In this document: positions 37,191 to 45,567 of the stretch, piece by piece
How the letters are laid out: every line of letters starts with the position of its first letter
Position numbering within the stretch: position 1 is the stretch's first letter
Notes under the pieces: generated by a model
What the model was told of the DNA's origin: nothing
The model's input: only the letters and a program-made list of their open reading frames with translations
Databases searched by the model: none
Made by a program: the position numbers and the translations under genes
Assembly (NCBI GenBank): GCA_021732995.1
Contig: JAKFWA010000128.1
Location: forward strand, 48,845-112,844
Reading direction: 5' to 3'
Length of the DNA stretch: 64,000 bases
Origin: Planctomycetaceae bacterium
Lineage (GTDB): Bacteria > Planctomycetota > Planctomycetia > Planctomycetales > Planctomycetaceae

Positions 37191-38015
37191 ATGTCAGATC
37201 GTGCGTTGGATACTCGGATTTCTCGGCGTGATGCCGTTGGTGGTATGCTGTTGGGAACACTCGCGACGGGATTGTCTCTGGTCGGCTCTCCCGTCCAGGC
37301 GCAGACAAAGCTCGTCTCTTCCAAGAAGACGGACGGTCATCCGCTGGCCCCCGTCATCAAGTCGGCTCGCGAGAGCCTGGACGCGCTGAAGAAGGTGAAG
37401 GACTACACGGCGACCTTCTACAAAGAAGAACTCGTCGGCAAGACCCGCATCAACCAGCAGATGTCCCTCAAAATTCGCGAGCAACCTTTCAGCGTTTACC
37501 TCCGGTTCATGAAGGAGCTGGAAGGCCGCGAAGTCATTTATGTTGAAGGCAAAAACAAGGGCAAATTCCTGTTCCACGGCAGTGGTCTGGAATCCGTCGT
37601 GGGCACTCTGGAGTTCGCTCCGGACCACAAGAAGGTGCTCGAAGAAAACCGCTACCCGATGAACATGGTTGGTCTGACCAGCATGGTCAAAACCCTCATC
37701 GGCCAATGGGAAGGTGAACTGGAGCTGGACACCATTGAAGTCAAGCACTTCCCGAACGCCAAGATTGGCACAACGGAATGCAAGGTCTACCAGACGACTC
37801 AAACCAAGCGTCTGCCGGAGTCGAAGTTCCACATTACTCGTCTGTACCTGGACCGCACGACTTCGCTGCCAGTTCGCACTGAACAGCTCGACTTCCCGAG
37901 CAAGGCAGGCGAGCAGCCGGTCATTCTCGAGCAGTACACGTACCTCGATCTGAAGACCAACGTCTCGCTGACGGACGCGGACTTCGATCCGAAGAACAAG
38001 AACTACAAGTTCTAA
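37191..38015 (+). CDS. DUF1571 domain protein with Tat-like leader
   Basis: A 274-residue protein. The leader has SRRDAVGGMLLGTLATGLSL with paired arginines, so export by Tat or Sec is likely. The body matches DUF1571 (SARESLDALKKVKDYTATFYKEE, VYLRFMKELEGREVIYVEG, LYLDRTTSLPVRTE, YTYLDLKTNVSLTDADFD), a beta-rich fold related to LolA/outer-membrane lipoprotein carriers. A role in envelope lipid or lipoprotein handling is inference. AAAGGAAG precedes the ATG. A terminator follows at 38055. Confidence 0.87.
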   Translation: MSDRALDTRISRRDAVGGMLLGTLATGLSLVGSPVQAQTKLVSSKKTDGHPLAPVIKSARESLDALKKVKDYTATFYKEELVGKTRINQQMSLKIREQPFSVYLRFMKELEGREVIYVEGKNKGKFLFHGSGLESVVGTLEFAPDHKKVLEENRYPMNMVGLTSMVKTLIGQWEGELELDTIEVKHFPNAKIGTTECKVYQTTQTKRLPESKFHITRLYLDRTTSLPVRTEQLDFPSKAGEQPVILEQYTYLDLKTNVSLTDADFDPKNKNYKF

Positions 38016-38054
38016 TCTGAGGCGCGGCACGGCGGCATTCGGCTGACACCTTTC

Positions 38055-38094
38055 AAGACGGCATCCCCACTCGCTGGAGATGCCGTCTTTTTTT
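38055..38094 (+). terminator. Intrinsic terminator after DUF1571 gene
   Basis: An 11-bp stem (38055-38065 with 38079-38089) with a 13-base loop runs into six or more T. It lies 40 bases after the stop. Confidence 0.9.
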
Positions 38095-38151
38095 GTCTAC
38101 ACCGCCAGCTCATTGAAACTGACTCACAGCCTCTTTCCGGCAACCAGATTG

Positions 38152-39531
38152 ATGAGCACAACCTCAGCCCCTTCACGACTCCAGCAGCTGTTTGCTGAGC
38201 GATTCCCGCAATCCGCCAAGCTCTATCAGCGAGCTGAGCGTGTCTTCCCGAGCGGCGTGACACACGATTCGCGTTATCTGCAGCCTTTCCCGATCTATGC
38301 AGACGAGGCGGCGGGTTCTCGCAAAACCACCACCGACGGCCACTCTATTGTGGACTATTGGATGGGCCACGGCGCGCTACTGCTGGGACATTCGCACCCG
38401 GACGTTGTGACCGCGGTTCAAAAGCAAGTCGCCAAGTCCACTCATCCAGGGGCGTGTCACGAACTGGAAATCGAATGGGGCGAACTGGTCCAGCAACTCG
38501 TGCCCTCAGCGGAACGAGTGCGCTTCACCAACAGCGGCACCGAAGCCACGCTGATGGCCCTGCGCATCGCCCGCATCGTCACCGGCAAAGCAAAGGTGAT
38601 TAAATTCGCCGGGCACTTCCACGGCTGGCATGACTCGCTAATTCACGCCTCAGATGGTCCGCACGGCGGGACGTATCAGACTCCAGGCGTCACCGAAGGC
38701 GTGCTGCACGACATCATCGTGATTCCGCCCAATGACATTGCCGCTCTGGAGCGCGCGATTGACGAGCATGATCCGGCGTGCGTGATTCATGAAGGTAATG
38801 GCGGCCACTGGGGCGTCGTACCGGTGCGAGCAGACCACATTCGCGCCATTCGAGCGCTGACGAGTCGCAAGAACGTGATCTTCATCCTGGATGAAGTCAT
38901 CACCGGCTTCCGCGTGGATGCTCACAGTTTTCAAGGTGTCTGCGACGTCGTGCCCGACATGACGACACTCGCGAAGGTGCTCGCGGGCGGGTTGCCTGGT
39001 GGTTGCATTGCCGGTCGAGCCGACCTGCTGGAAGCGTTGGCGTTCGACAATCGCTACGGAAAAAAGATGAAGCACCCCGGCACCTACAACGGCAACCCGT
39101 TGTCGGCTGCGGCGGGTATCGCGGCGTTAAAACTGGTGGCAACCAACAAACACAACCAGCACGCCAACGCGATGGCCGCCGACCTGCGCAAGAGATTAAA
39201 CCAACTCTTCGAAGATCGCCGCGTGCGGCTGGTGGCATACGGCGATTTCTCGGCCATCAAGATTCAACCCGAATACGACGGACCGCGCCCCACGGCGGAT
39301 GACTTCGTTCCGTGCAACAACGACCATCGTCTGCTGGATCGCAAGATCGATGGCAAGCTGTCGCATGCGTTCCGCTGTGCCCTGCTGCTCGGCGGAGTCG
39401 ACTGGATGGGCTGGGGCGGCTCGACATCTTCAGCCCATACCACTGCCGATCTGGACCTCACCGTAAAGGCCTACGATCAAGCCATCTCGCTACTGAGCGA
39501 AGACGGCTTTGCAATCAGCCGCGCGGATTGA
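38152..39531 (+). CDS. Class III PLP aminotransferase, glutamate-1-semialdehyde aminomutase-like
   Basis: A 459-residue pyridoxal-phosphate enzyme. FTNSGTEATLMALRIAR (125-141) and KFAGHFHGWHDS (151-162) are typical of the GSA-aminomutase branch, Asp247 in ILDEVITGFR binds the cofactor ring nitrogen, and Lys275 in TLAKVLAGGLPGG forms the Schiff base. It is longer than standard HemL (about 430), with an added segment in the last 100 residues, so it may be a HemL-like paralogue acting on another amino compound. I use the ATG at 38152; its ribosome-binding site is weak. A beta-propeller gene follows after 56 bases. Confidence 0.88.
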   Translation: MSTTSAPSRLQQLFAERFPQSAKLYQRAERVFPSGVTHDSRYLQPFPIYADEAAGSRKTTTDGHSIVDYWMGHGALLLGHSHPDVVTAVQKQVAKSTHPGACHELEIEWGELVQQLVPSAERVRFTNSGTEATLMALRIARIVTGKAKVIKFAGHFHGWHDSLIHASDGPHGGTYQTPGVTEGVLHDIIVIPPNDIAALERAIDEHDPACVIHEGNGGHWGVVPVRADHIRAIRALTSRKNVIFILDEVITGFRVDAHSFQGVCDVVPDMTTLAKVLAGGLPGGCIAGRADLLEALAFDNRYGKKMKHPGTYNGNPLSAAAGIAALKLVATNKHNQHANAMAADLRKRLNQLFEDRRVRLVAYGDFSAIKIQPEYDGPRPTADDFVPCNNDHRLLDRKIDGKLSHAFRCALLLGGVDWMGWGGSTSSAHTTADLDLTVKAYDQAISLLSEDGFAISRAD

Positions 39532-39587
39532 CTACTCGAACATCAACCATCTGACTGCCACGCCATTTCGATGAAGGACATCAAAGA

Positions 39588-40649
39588 ATGCCTCGCAAGC
39601 TGCTGCATTGGCTGACAACAACTCTGGCACTGCTGAGCGTGTGCGGAAGCGTCACCGCCGCCGAAGATCCGTTGCAGGCCGAATCGTTACACATTCGCAA
39701 CCTGCAACAGGTAACAAAGGGATTTCCGCGAGCTGGTGAGGGTTACTTTTCTCCTGACGGGCAAAGCATCGTCTACCAGGCGTTCCCCATCGGTTATCCG
39801 TTCTACCAGATCTACACGCAGAAACTGCCGGGCGGCGATCCAATGCGCCTGAGCCCCGGTCGTGGACGTACGACCTGTGCGTACTTCACGCCGGATTCGA
39901 AGCGCATCATGTTCGCTTCGAGCCACACCGACCCCGCGATTGAAGCCACCGAGCGAGCCGGCCGCGATCTGGCCGCTCAAGGCGGTCGCCGTCGCTATCA
40001 GTGGGACTTCGACCCGCACATGGAGATCTACACCATCAATCCCGATGGCACGGACCTGAAGCGGCTGACGAATTCCCCCGGCTACGACGCTGAAGGCAGC
40101 TACTCGTCGGACGGAAAGCACATCGTCTTCACATCGTCGCGCGACGGTGATCCAGACCTCTACATCATGGACGCCGACGGTTCCAACGTGCGTCAACTGA
40201 CCAACCAATCCGGTTACGACGGTGGGCCGTTCTTCTCTCCGGACAACAAGTGGGTCATCTTCCGCAGCGATCGGCAGAAGGAGCACATGCTGCAGCTGTT
40301 TGCGGTCTCGGCCGATGGCAAGACTGAAGTGCAACTGACGAACAACCTCGATCAGGTCAACTGGTGCCCCTACTTCCATCCGTCGGGCAAGTACCTGATC
40401 TGGTCCGGAGCAGATTACTCCCAAGGTCCGACAGCACCAGCCGCGAAGTTCCATCTCTTCACGCTGGACCTTGAGAACGCGGACGGCAAACTCAAAGCGG
40501 GAAAAGTCACCCAGATCACCTACGCCGACGCGCAAGACGTCCTGCCGGTCTTCAGTCCTGACGGCAAGCACCTGATGTGGACCTCGACGCGTTCGGTCGA
40601 CAAGACCAGCCAGTTGTGGATCGCCGACTGGGTTCGCGGCGAGAAGTGA
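39588..40649 (+). CDS. Secreted TolB-like beta-propeller protein
   Basis: A 353-residue protein with a signal peptide (LTTTLALLSVCGSVTA). It consists of PD40/WD40-like repeats: GYFSPDGQSIVYQ, AYFTPDSKRIMFAS, GSYSSDGKHIVFTSSRDG, PFFSPDNKWVIFRS, PYFHPSGKYLIWSG and PVFSPDGKHLMWTS, giving about six blades. These match the C-terminal propeller of TolB, but the TolB N-terminal domain and the rest of a Tol operon are missing, so it is not TolB itself. It probably binds a protein or glycan in the periplasm. AAGGA lies upstream. Confidence 0.88.
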   Translation: MPRKLLHWLTTTLALLSVCGSVTAAEDPLQAESLHIRNLQQVTKGFPRAGEGYFSPDGQSIVYQAFPIGYPFYQIYTQKLPGGDPMRLSPGRGRTTCAYFTPDSKRIMFASSHTDPAIEATERAGRDLAAQGGRRRYQWDFDPHMEIYTINPDGTDLKRLTNSPGYDAEGSYSSDGKHIVFTSSRDGDPDLYIMDADGSNVRQLTNQSGYDGGPFFSPDNKWVIFRSDRQKEHMLQLFAVSADGKTEVQLTNNLDQVNWCPYFHPSGKYLIWSGADYSQGPTAPAAKFHLFTLDLENADGKLKAGKVTQITYADAQDVLPVFSPDGKHLMWTSTRSVDKTSQLWIADWVRGEK

Positions 40650-40656
40650 TTTTCAG

Positions 40657-40723
40657 CTCACGCGAAGGCGCGGAGTCGCGAAGAAAAGCTTTGAGCCTTC
40701 GCGGCTTGGCGCCTTCGAGTGAA
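40657..40723. repeat. Palindromic repeat of the GCGAAGGCGC type
   Basis: A 67-base element with a 9-bp perfect outer core stem (40663-40671 with 40709-40717), four more outer pairs after one mismatch, and an inner 7-bp stem (40677-40683 with 40697-40703). It lies just after the propeller gene. The wording is close to short palindromic repeats scattered through many bacterial genomes (CGC/AAGGCGC blocks near AGAAAA). Confidence 0.7.
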
Positions 40724-40750
40724 CATTCGGCAGTTCAAGACCAGAAGAAC

Positions 40751-40790
40751 AAAAAGAGGCGAGCGGCACTTGCCGTTCGCCTCTTACTTT
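40751..40790. terminator. Bidirectional terminator between propeller gene and tpx
   Basis: A 15-bp stem with one G-U pair (40754-40768 with 40771-40785). On the minus strand it runs into TTTTT and ends tpx; on the plus strand it is followed by ACTTTTT. Confidence 0.88.
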
Positions 40791-40816
40791 TTCAATCGCG
40801 CAAAGCGAATCGCAGC

Positions 40817-41332
40817 TTACTTCGCAGCGGCCAGAGCGGCGCCGTAGTTCGGCTCCTTGGTGACTTCTTCGACGTATTCGACGTGAGTCAGCTTGCCAGC
40901 AGCGTCCACGACGAACACAGCGCGGGTCAGAATGCGATCCAGCGCGCCGCCCTTGATCAGGACGCCGTACTTCTCGCCGAACTCGCCACAACGGTGAGCA
41001 CTGACGGTCTTCACGCTGGCGACGTTCTCAGCACCGCACCAACGCTTCTGAGCGAATGGCAGGTCCATGCTGACGACCAGCACTTCGGTGTCACTGAGGT
41101 TCTTCGCTTCGTCGTTGAAACGCTTGGTTTCCAAGCTGCACACAGCGGTGTCCAGCGACGGAACGGTGACGATGATCCGCTTCTTGCCAGCGCTGCTCGC
41201 GAGGGTCACGTCCGCCAGCGTGTTGTCCTGCAGCTTAAAGTCCGGAGCCGCATCGCCCGCCTTCAGCGAGGGACCAGCGAGATCGATTGGATTACCCTTG
41301 AACTTCACCGCGCCGCTACGAATGTCTGCCAT
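40817..41332 (-). CDS. tpx: Thiol peroxidase
   Basis: A 171-residue atypical two-Cys peroxiredoxin that reduces peroxides using thioredoxin. The peroxidatic Cys65 lies in VPSLDTAVCSLET with Thr62 nearby, and the resolving Cys99 in PFAQKRWCG, the usual Tpx spacing. Length is standard. AGGAGA precedes the ATG closely. It stands alone between a terminator downstream and an orphan plus-strand hairpin upstream. Confidence 0.95.
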   Translation of the reverse strand: MADIRSGAVKFKGNPIDLAGPSLKAGDAAPDFKLQDNTLADVTLASSAGKKRIIVTVPSLDTAVCSLETKRFNDEAKNLSDTEVLVVSMDLPFAQKRWCGAENVASVKTVSAHRCGEFGEKYGVLIKGGALDRILTRAVFVVDAAGKLTHVEYVEEVTKEPNYGAALAAAK

Positions 41333-41516
41333 GAGATTCTCCTAAAAATGCTGTCACTTTATCCACGGGATAGCCAGCAGACCGCTGGCTGAATAGGCGT
41401 CCCGAACATCGAGCGCCCGGAGTATGGCGAGTGACTAAAGACCGTCAACCAAGCCTCAGCAACCTGTTAACGATCAAAGAATTCAGCCTTGCTAAGCTCC
41501 ACGACGGGGCAGCCGA

Positions 41517-41542
41517 ACTGGGGCACGAGCCCCTGTCTTTTT
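41517..41542 (+). terminator. Terminator-like hairpin with no plus-strand gene before it
   Basis: GGGGC/GCCCC (41520-41524 with 41529-41533), loop ACGA, two further pairs after a mismatch, then CTTTTT on the plus strand. It ends a few bases before the fusA-like stop (minus). The minus-strand reading lacks a T-run, so it is not a good terminator for that gene. Confidence 0.6.
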
Positions 41543-41549
41543 GCGAGGA

Positions 41550-43664
41550 TTACATGTAATCCGGCAACTCTTGAGCAGGCGCGTAGTGGTCAGGCTCCAT
41601 CGTGTACGAAGCACGTCCCTGCGACATGCTGCGCACGACCGACGAGTAACCAAACATCTTCGCCAAAGGCACTCGCGCCTCGATGACGTAGAACGGACCG
41701 CGTCGCTCCGTCGCCAGAATCGCGGCACGACGTGCGTTCAGATCCGACTGCACGTTGCCGACCGACTCGTCGGGACAATTGACTTCGAGCTTCATCACGG
41801 GCTCCAGCACCACAGTCTGAACCCGATTGACGACCGAGCGGAAGGCCTCCGAAACAGCCGCGTAAATCGCCGCCTCGTTGGTGTTCTTGTCCTGATGTTT
41901 GAAGTCCTCAATGTGAACTTCCAGTTGAGTCATCGGGAAGCCGCTAAGTCCGGTCTGCGATTCGTCGGTCACCGCGTGAATCAGCGCCTCGCGGAACACC
42001 GCCGGCGCCTGCTGCGACGACAGCGTGTTGATAACCTTCACACCCGCAATGGCCGGTTGAGACACCAGCCGCAGCTTGACGTAGGCGTAACTCTTGCCGT
42101 TGGCGGTTTCTCGGTCGAACGTGCCCTCGACGAGCGCCTCTTGAGAGATCGTCTCTTTGTACGTCACGCGCGGACGGTGCACCTTGATCTTCAGATTGAA
42201 GTCACGCTCCATGCGGTTCTTGATAATTTCGAGATGCAGTTCGCCCATACCCGAAACGATCGTCTGTCCGCTGTCGGGATCTGTGCGCCAGGTAAACGTC
42301 GGATCCTGCAGAGCCAGCCGGCGCAGCGTCAGATCCAGCTTGTCTTTGTCCGCACTGCTCTCCGGTTCGACCGCCATTGAGATCACGGTTTCGGGGAAGC
42401 TGATGGGCTCCAGCAGGATCGGTTCGCCGGGATCGCACAAAGTGTCGCCGGTCACAACTTCTTTCAGGCCCACAACGCCGACGATGTCACCAGCGATCGC
42501 TTCGTCCTGCTCAACCTTCTCGCGTGAGTCTGCCTGGATGTGCCACAACTGGGTGACAAACTCCTTCTTGCCGGTTCGCGGATTCAGCATTCGCGTACCC
42601 GCCTTCACAATGCCCGAATAGACGCGCATGAAGTACAGGTCGTTGTGCTTGTCAGCGATGATCTTGAAGATCAATCCCGCGAATGGGGCCTTCGGATCGG
42701 TCGGACGATCGCCGGGTTTCTCGGGCTCTTTCTTCGTCGCTGGCAGGATGCCCTTGATCGCAGGACGATCGAGCGGACTCGGCAGGAAGCTGGCCACGCC
42801 GTCCAGCAAAGGGTGCACGCCGACACACTTTAACGACGTGCCGAAGAACATCGGCACCACCCGGTTGGAGAGCGTCGCCGCCCGAACCACCTGCGTGAGG
42901 CGTTCGGGGCTCAGATCGTTGTTCGTGAAGTATTCTTCGAGCGCGGCGTCGTCCGTCGCCGCTGCCGCTTCAACAAGTTCCAGGCGAAAGGTCGCAACAT
43001 CGTCTTTGATGTCTTCCGGGACTTCGTGCACGCTGACTTTCCAGTCTTCGCTTTCTTCGGCGAAGACCAGCACCTTCTGATTGATGAGATCAATCACCGT
43101 GCGGTTGATGTCGAAATCACCCACTTTCCCGAAAGCCACTCCGGGCAGGTTCACTGGCAAAGGAAGCTTCTCAGTGCCAGCCGACGGGTTGTGACATAGC
43201 CGCGTGCGGATCTCTTCGAGCGTCCGTTTCCAGTCGGCGCCAATGCGGTCCAGTTTGTTGATGAAACAGATGCGCGGCACGCCGTACTTATCCGCTTGCC
43301 GCCAGACGGTTTCGCTCTGAGCCTCGACGCCTTCCACCGCACTGAAAACAACGACCGCACCGTCGAGAACTCGCAGACTGCGTTCCACTTCGGCCGTGAA
43401 ATCCACGTGGCCGGGAGTGTCGATGATGTTGATCAACACCTCTTTCCAACGGCAAGTTACGCAAGCTGCGTAAATCGTAATGCCTCGCTGTGCCTCTTCA
43501 GGGTCGAAGTCCGTCGTCGTATTGCCATCGTCGACATCGCCCATTTTGTGAGACGCACCGGTGAAATACAGGATCCGCTCAGTGGTCGTCGTCTTACCGG
43601 CATCAATGTGGGCGATGATGCCGATATTTCGTACAAGTTGAGTAGCAGTGCGGGCTTTCGACAT
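41550..43664 (-). CDS. Elongation factor G family protein, divergent
   Basis: A 704-residue translational GTPase with all EF-G domains. G1 is HIDAGKTTTTER (19-30), then DTPGHVDFTAEVERSL, INKLDRIGADW and, in domain IV, GEFDRE/TANGKSYAYVKLR and the domain V VPLAKMFGYSSVVRSMSQGRASYTM. Around switch I it reads QRGITIYAACVTC, not the usual RGITITSAAT. The N-terminal start is at 43664 (MSKARTA); upstream in-frame codons are not family-like. It is not next to rpsL, rpsG or tuf, so it is probably one of the extra EF-G paralogues known in Planctomycetota, possibly specialised for ribosome recycling or translocation. Confidence 0.9.
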   Translation of the reverse strand: MSKARTATQLVRNIGIIAHIDAGKTTTTERILYFTGASHKMGDVDDGNTTTDFDPEEAQRGITIYAACVTCRWKEVLINIIDTPGHVDFTAEVERSLRVLDGAVVVFSAVEGVEAQSETVWRQADKYGVPRICFINKLDRIGADWKRTLEEIRTRLCHNPSAGTEKLPLPVNLPGVAFGKVGDFDINRTVIDLINQKVLVFAEESEDWKVSVHEVPEDIKDDVATFRLELVEAAAATDDAALEEYFTNNDLSPERLTQVVRAATLSNRVVPMFFGTSLKCVGVHPLLDGVASFLPSPLDRPAIKGILPATKKEPEKPGDRPTDPKAPFAGLIFKIIADKHNDLYFMRVYSGIVKAGTRMLNPRTGKKEFVTQLWHIQADSREKVEQDEAIAGDIVGVVGLKEVVTGDTLCDPGEPILLEPISFPETVISMAVEPESSADKDKLDLTLRRLALQDPTFTWRTDPDSGQTIVSGMGELHLEIIKNRMERDFNLKIKVHRPRVTYKETISQEALVEGTFDRETANGKSYAYVKLRLVSQPAIAGVKVINTLSSQQAPAVFREALIHAVTDESQTGLSGFPMTQLEVHIEDFKHQDKNTNEAAIYAAVSEAFRSVVNRVQTVVLEPVMKLEVNCPDESVGNVQSDLNARRAAILATERRGPFYVIEARVPLAKMFGYSSVVRSMSQGRASYTMEPDHYAPAQELPDYM

Positions 43665-44194
43665 CTTATTCGTTCGTGAAAAGTAGGACGCGGGCTCTTG
43701 GGTCGGGTTTCTACGGGCTCGCCCGGACAACCGCCAGTTCCCGGATACGTCCAACCTTAATGCCGCAGTGGATTTCACGGCCAAGGCGAGGTTGCAGAAC
43801 GTCAACTGACCGGTACCGCAATCCACCTGTCGGTAGCGAAATTGCGAACACCAGTCAGACCGCTGCATGCGGACATCCGCCATCCAAAGTGTGGCGGATA
43901 ACTTACGGAGGGCTACTCGTTCCGAGTGAATCGCCTCAAGAGTTACGGCATGTTCGCGAAATCACCCTGTTCCGGGAACTTTCAGAAGAGGAATTTCGGG
44001 GCGCTCCCCGTAATCGCAGAACTTGAGGGGGAACCTTCTCACTTAACGCAAACTGCGGGCCGATACCTGATTCAACGGCGATTCATTTCGCGTTAAGCCA
44101 ATCACCGCCCGGTTGGCAGATTCTCACATCTTCACGCTGCCTGACCGCTAACGCCTGATCGCCAGCTTGTCATTCTCTCATTCAAGGGCCTGCC
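43665..44194. other. Gene-free divergent region
   Basis: About 530 bases between the EF-G-like gene and the response regulator. It has a small hairpin CGGGG/CCCCG (43997-44010) and an 8-bp inverted repeat CTTAACGC/GCGTTAAG (44042-44049 with 44090-44097) that could be a regulatory site. No gene, tRNA or known RNA was recognised. Confidence 0.45.
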
Positions 44195-44860
44195 ATGCTT
44201 GACTCGCAGAAGCCAATCACCGTCGCCATCGTTGAGCCTCTGGAAGCTACTCAGTTTGCCCTGTCAACACTGATCAACAGTCAGCCTGAAACACAGGTTG
44301 TCGGCATCAAACGCGAGGGGGAGGAAGGCGTACGGATGCTGCTCGAAACGAAGCCGCGAGTCGCCATCATCGAGATCGACCTCGAAAATCGCAGCGGCTT
44401 CGAACTCGCAGGCGAACTGGCCATGCGGCAGCGTGAAACCAAGGTCATCTTCTACACCACCGCCATGCCGGACATCTACATCGAGCAGGCGGTTCGATCC
44501 AAAGTCGCGGGCTATGTGCTGAAAACGGACTCGCTGGCCAATCTGCTGAGCGGAGTGCTCAAAGTCGCCAACGGCGGCAGCTACTACTCGGATTCGATCC
44601 GCGACCGCATTGCGATCGATCCGGCCACTGGCGGAATGAAGACGCACTGCGAAAGCCGCCTGACAGCCTTGAGCAACCGCCAGATTGAAGTGCTCCGCAA
44701 TCTGGCCGTCGGGCTCAGCGTCAAGGACGTCGCCAAGAAGATGCACATCACGGTCAAATCGGTCGACAGCCATAAGTACCGCATCATGCAGACGCTGGGC
44801 ATTCATGACCGGGTTGATCTCGCCCGCTACGCCATTCGCGAAGGTCTGGTCTGCCCGTAA
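44195..44860 (+). CDS. NarL/FixJ-type response regulator with atypical receiver
   Basis: A 221-residue protein: receiver domain (about 8-125) and LuxR-type helix-turn-helix DNA-binding domain (about 150-215; LSNRQIEVLRNLAVGLSVKDVAKKM and VKSVDSHKYRIMQTLGI). In the receiver the place of the phosphorylated Asp is Glu60 (AIIEIDLENRSGFEL). The acidic pair is reduced to Glu14 followed by Pro (IVEPLEA). The conserved Thr (YTTAMPD) and Lys (YVLKTD) remain. It may therefore be constitutively active, or answer to something other than phosphorylation. No histidine kinase is adjacent. The ATG has only a weak ribosome-binding site. Confidence 0.88.
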   Translation: MLDSQKPITVAIVEPLEATQFALSTLINSQPETQVVGIKREGEEGVRMLLETKPRVAIIEIDLENRSGFELAGELAMRQRETKVIFYTTAMPDIYIEQAVRSKVAGYVLKTDSLANLLSGVLKVANGGSYYSDSIRDRIAIDPATGGMKTHCESRLTALSNRQIEVLRNLAVGLSVKDVAKKMHITVKSVDSHKYRIMQTLGIHDRVDLARYAIREGLVCP

Positions 44861-44913
44861 GAGTTGTTCCCTGTCGCCATCATGTTTGTGCTCAATTCTT
44901 CGGAGCCTGAACC

Positions 44914-45351
44914 ATGCGTCCTCGCGAAGACTTCTATACGCACTGTCCGCAGTGCGAAACCCGCTTGAAACTGACACTGGCTACGAAGCTGCAGGCTGGC
45001 CGAGCCGGCAGCCTCTGCAACTGCCGCAAGTGCAATCACGAGTGGGTCTGCATTCAGGAATGGATCTACCGCGAGATCGCGGGCATGCCGTCCGCGGCCC
45101 GCGCTCCCCTGCCCGCGATCCAGATGCCGCTCGCCCAGCCACTGATCCCGATGATTCAGCCTGTGGAAACGAACGTCGTACCGCGTCCCCATCTCTTCGG
45201 GCAACCTGCCGCCATGCCAGTTGCCATGCCAGCCGCCAGCGCTGCTCAACCAGCCGCACAGAGCCACTCTGGAGTTCCACAGCCGCACCTTCATGCCTGG
45301 AGCTGGGAACGCGCCGCAGCGGCGCGCACGCCAACGACATCCAGCCAATAG
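44914..45351 (+). CDS. Small zinc-ribbon protein with Pro/Ala-rich tail
   Basis: A 145-residue protein of unknown function. The N-terminal 45 residues hold a zinc ribbon (CPQC at 11-14, CNCRKC near 35-40) of the FYTHCPQCETRLKL type. Residues 60-145 are rich in Pro, Ala, Met and Gln and look disordered. CGGAG lies 8 bases before the ATG. It follows the response regulator by 53 bases and may be co-transcribed; a terminator lies after it. A DNA- or protein-binding adaptor is possible. Confidence 0.75.
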   Translation: MRPREDFYTHCPQCETRLKLTLATKLQAGRAGSLCNCRKCNHEWVCIQEWIYREIAGMPSAARAPLPAIQMPLAQPLIPMIQPVETNVVPRPHLFGQPAAMPVAMPAASAAQPAAQSHSGVPQPHLHAWSWERAAAARTPTTSSQ

Positions 45352-45375
45352 CAGCTTCGATTGGAAACAATCGCC

Positions 45376-45430
45376 AGCCGGATGATCAGCGTTCTAACAC
45401 AGACGTTGGTTGTCCGGCTTTTTCTTTTCG
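45376..45430 (+). terminator. Intrinsic terminator after zinc-ribbon gene
   Basis: A 7-bp GC-rich outer stem (45376-45382 with 45413-45419), partial inner pairing, and a run TTTTTCTTTT. It starts 25 bases after the stop. Confidence 0.75.
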
Positions 45431-45567
45431 AGACGTTTTAGCGTCGGTACAGATTTCGCGAGGTGCTTTGCCCTGACAGCCGGGTTCAATGCGCTCTACG
45501 TTGTACGAACAACTGAGTTAGAAAAGCGTTGATTCCACGAGCGTCGCACGGGCAAGGAGAGCATCTC

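Noticed and set aside
37194..38030. A 278-codon minus-strand frame
   Set aside because: Antisense to the DUF1571 gene and without its own ribosome-binding site or family motif.
39687..40571. A 294-codon minus-strand frame
   Set aside because: Shadow of the beta-propeller gene.
39588..40649. True TolB of a Tol-Pal system
   Set aside because: The TolB N-terminal domain and tolQRA/pal neighbours are missing; only the propeller fits.
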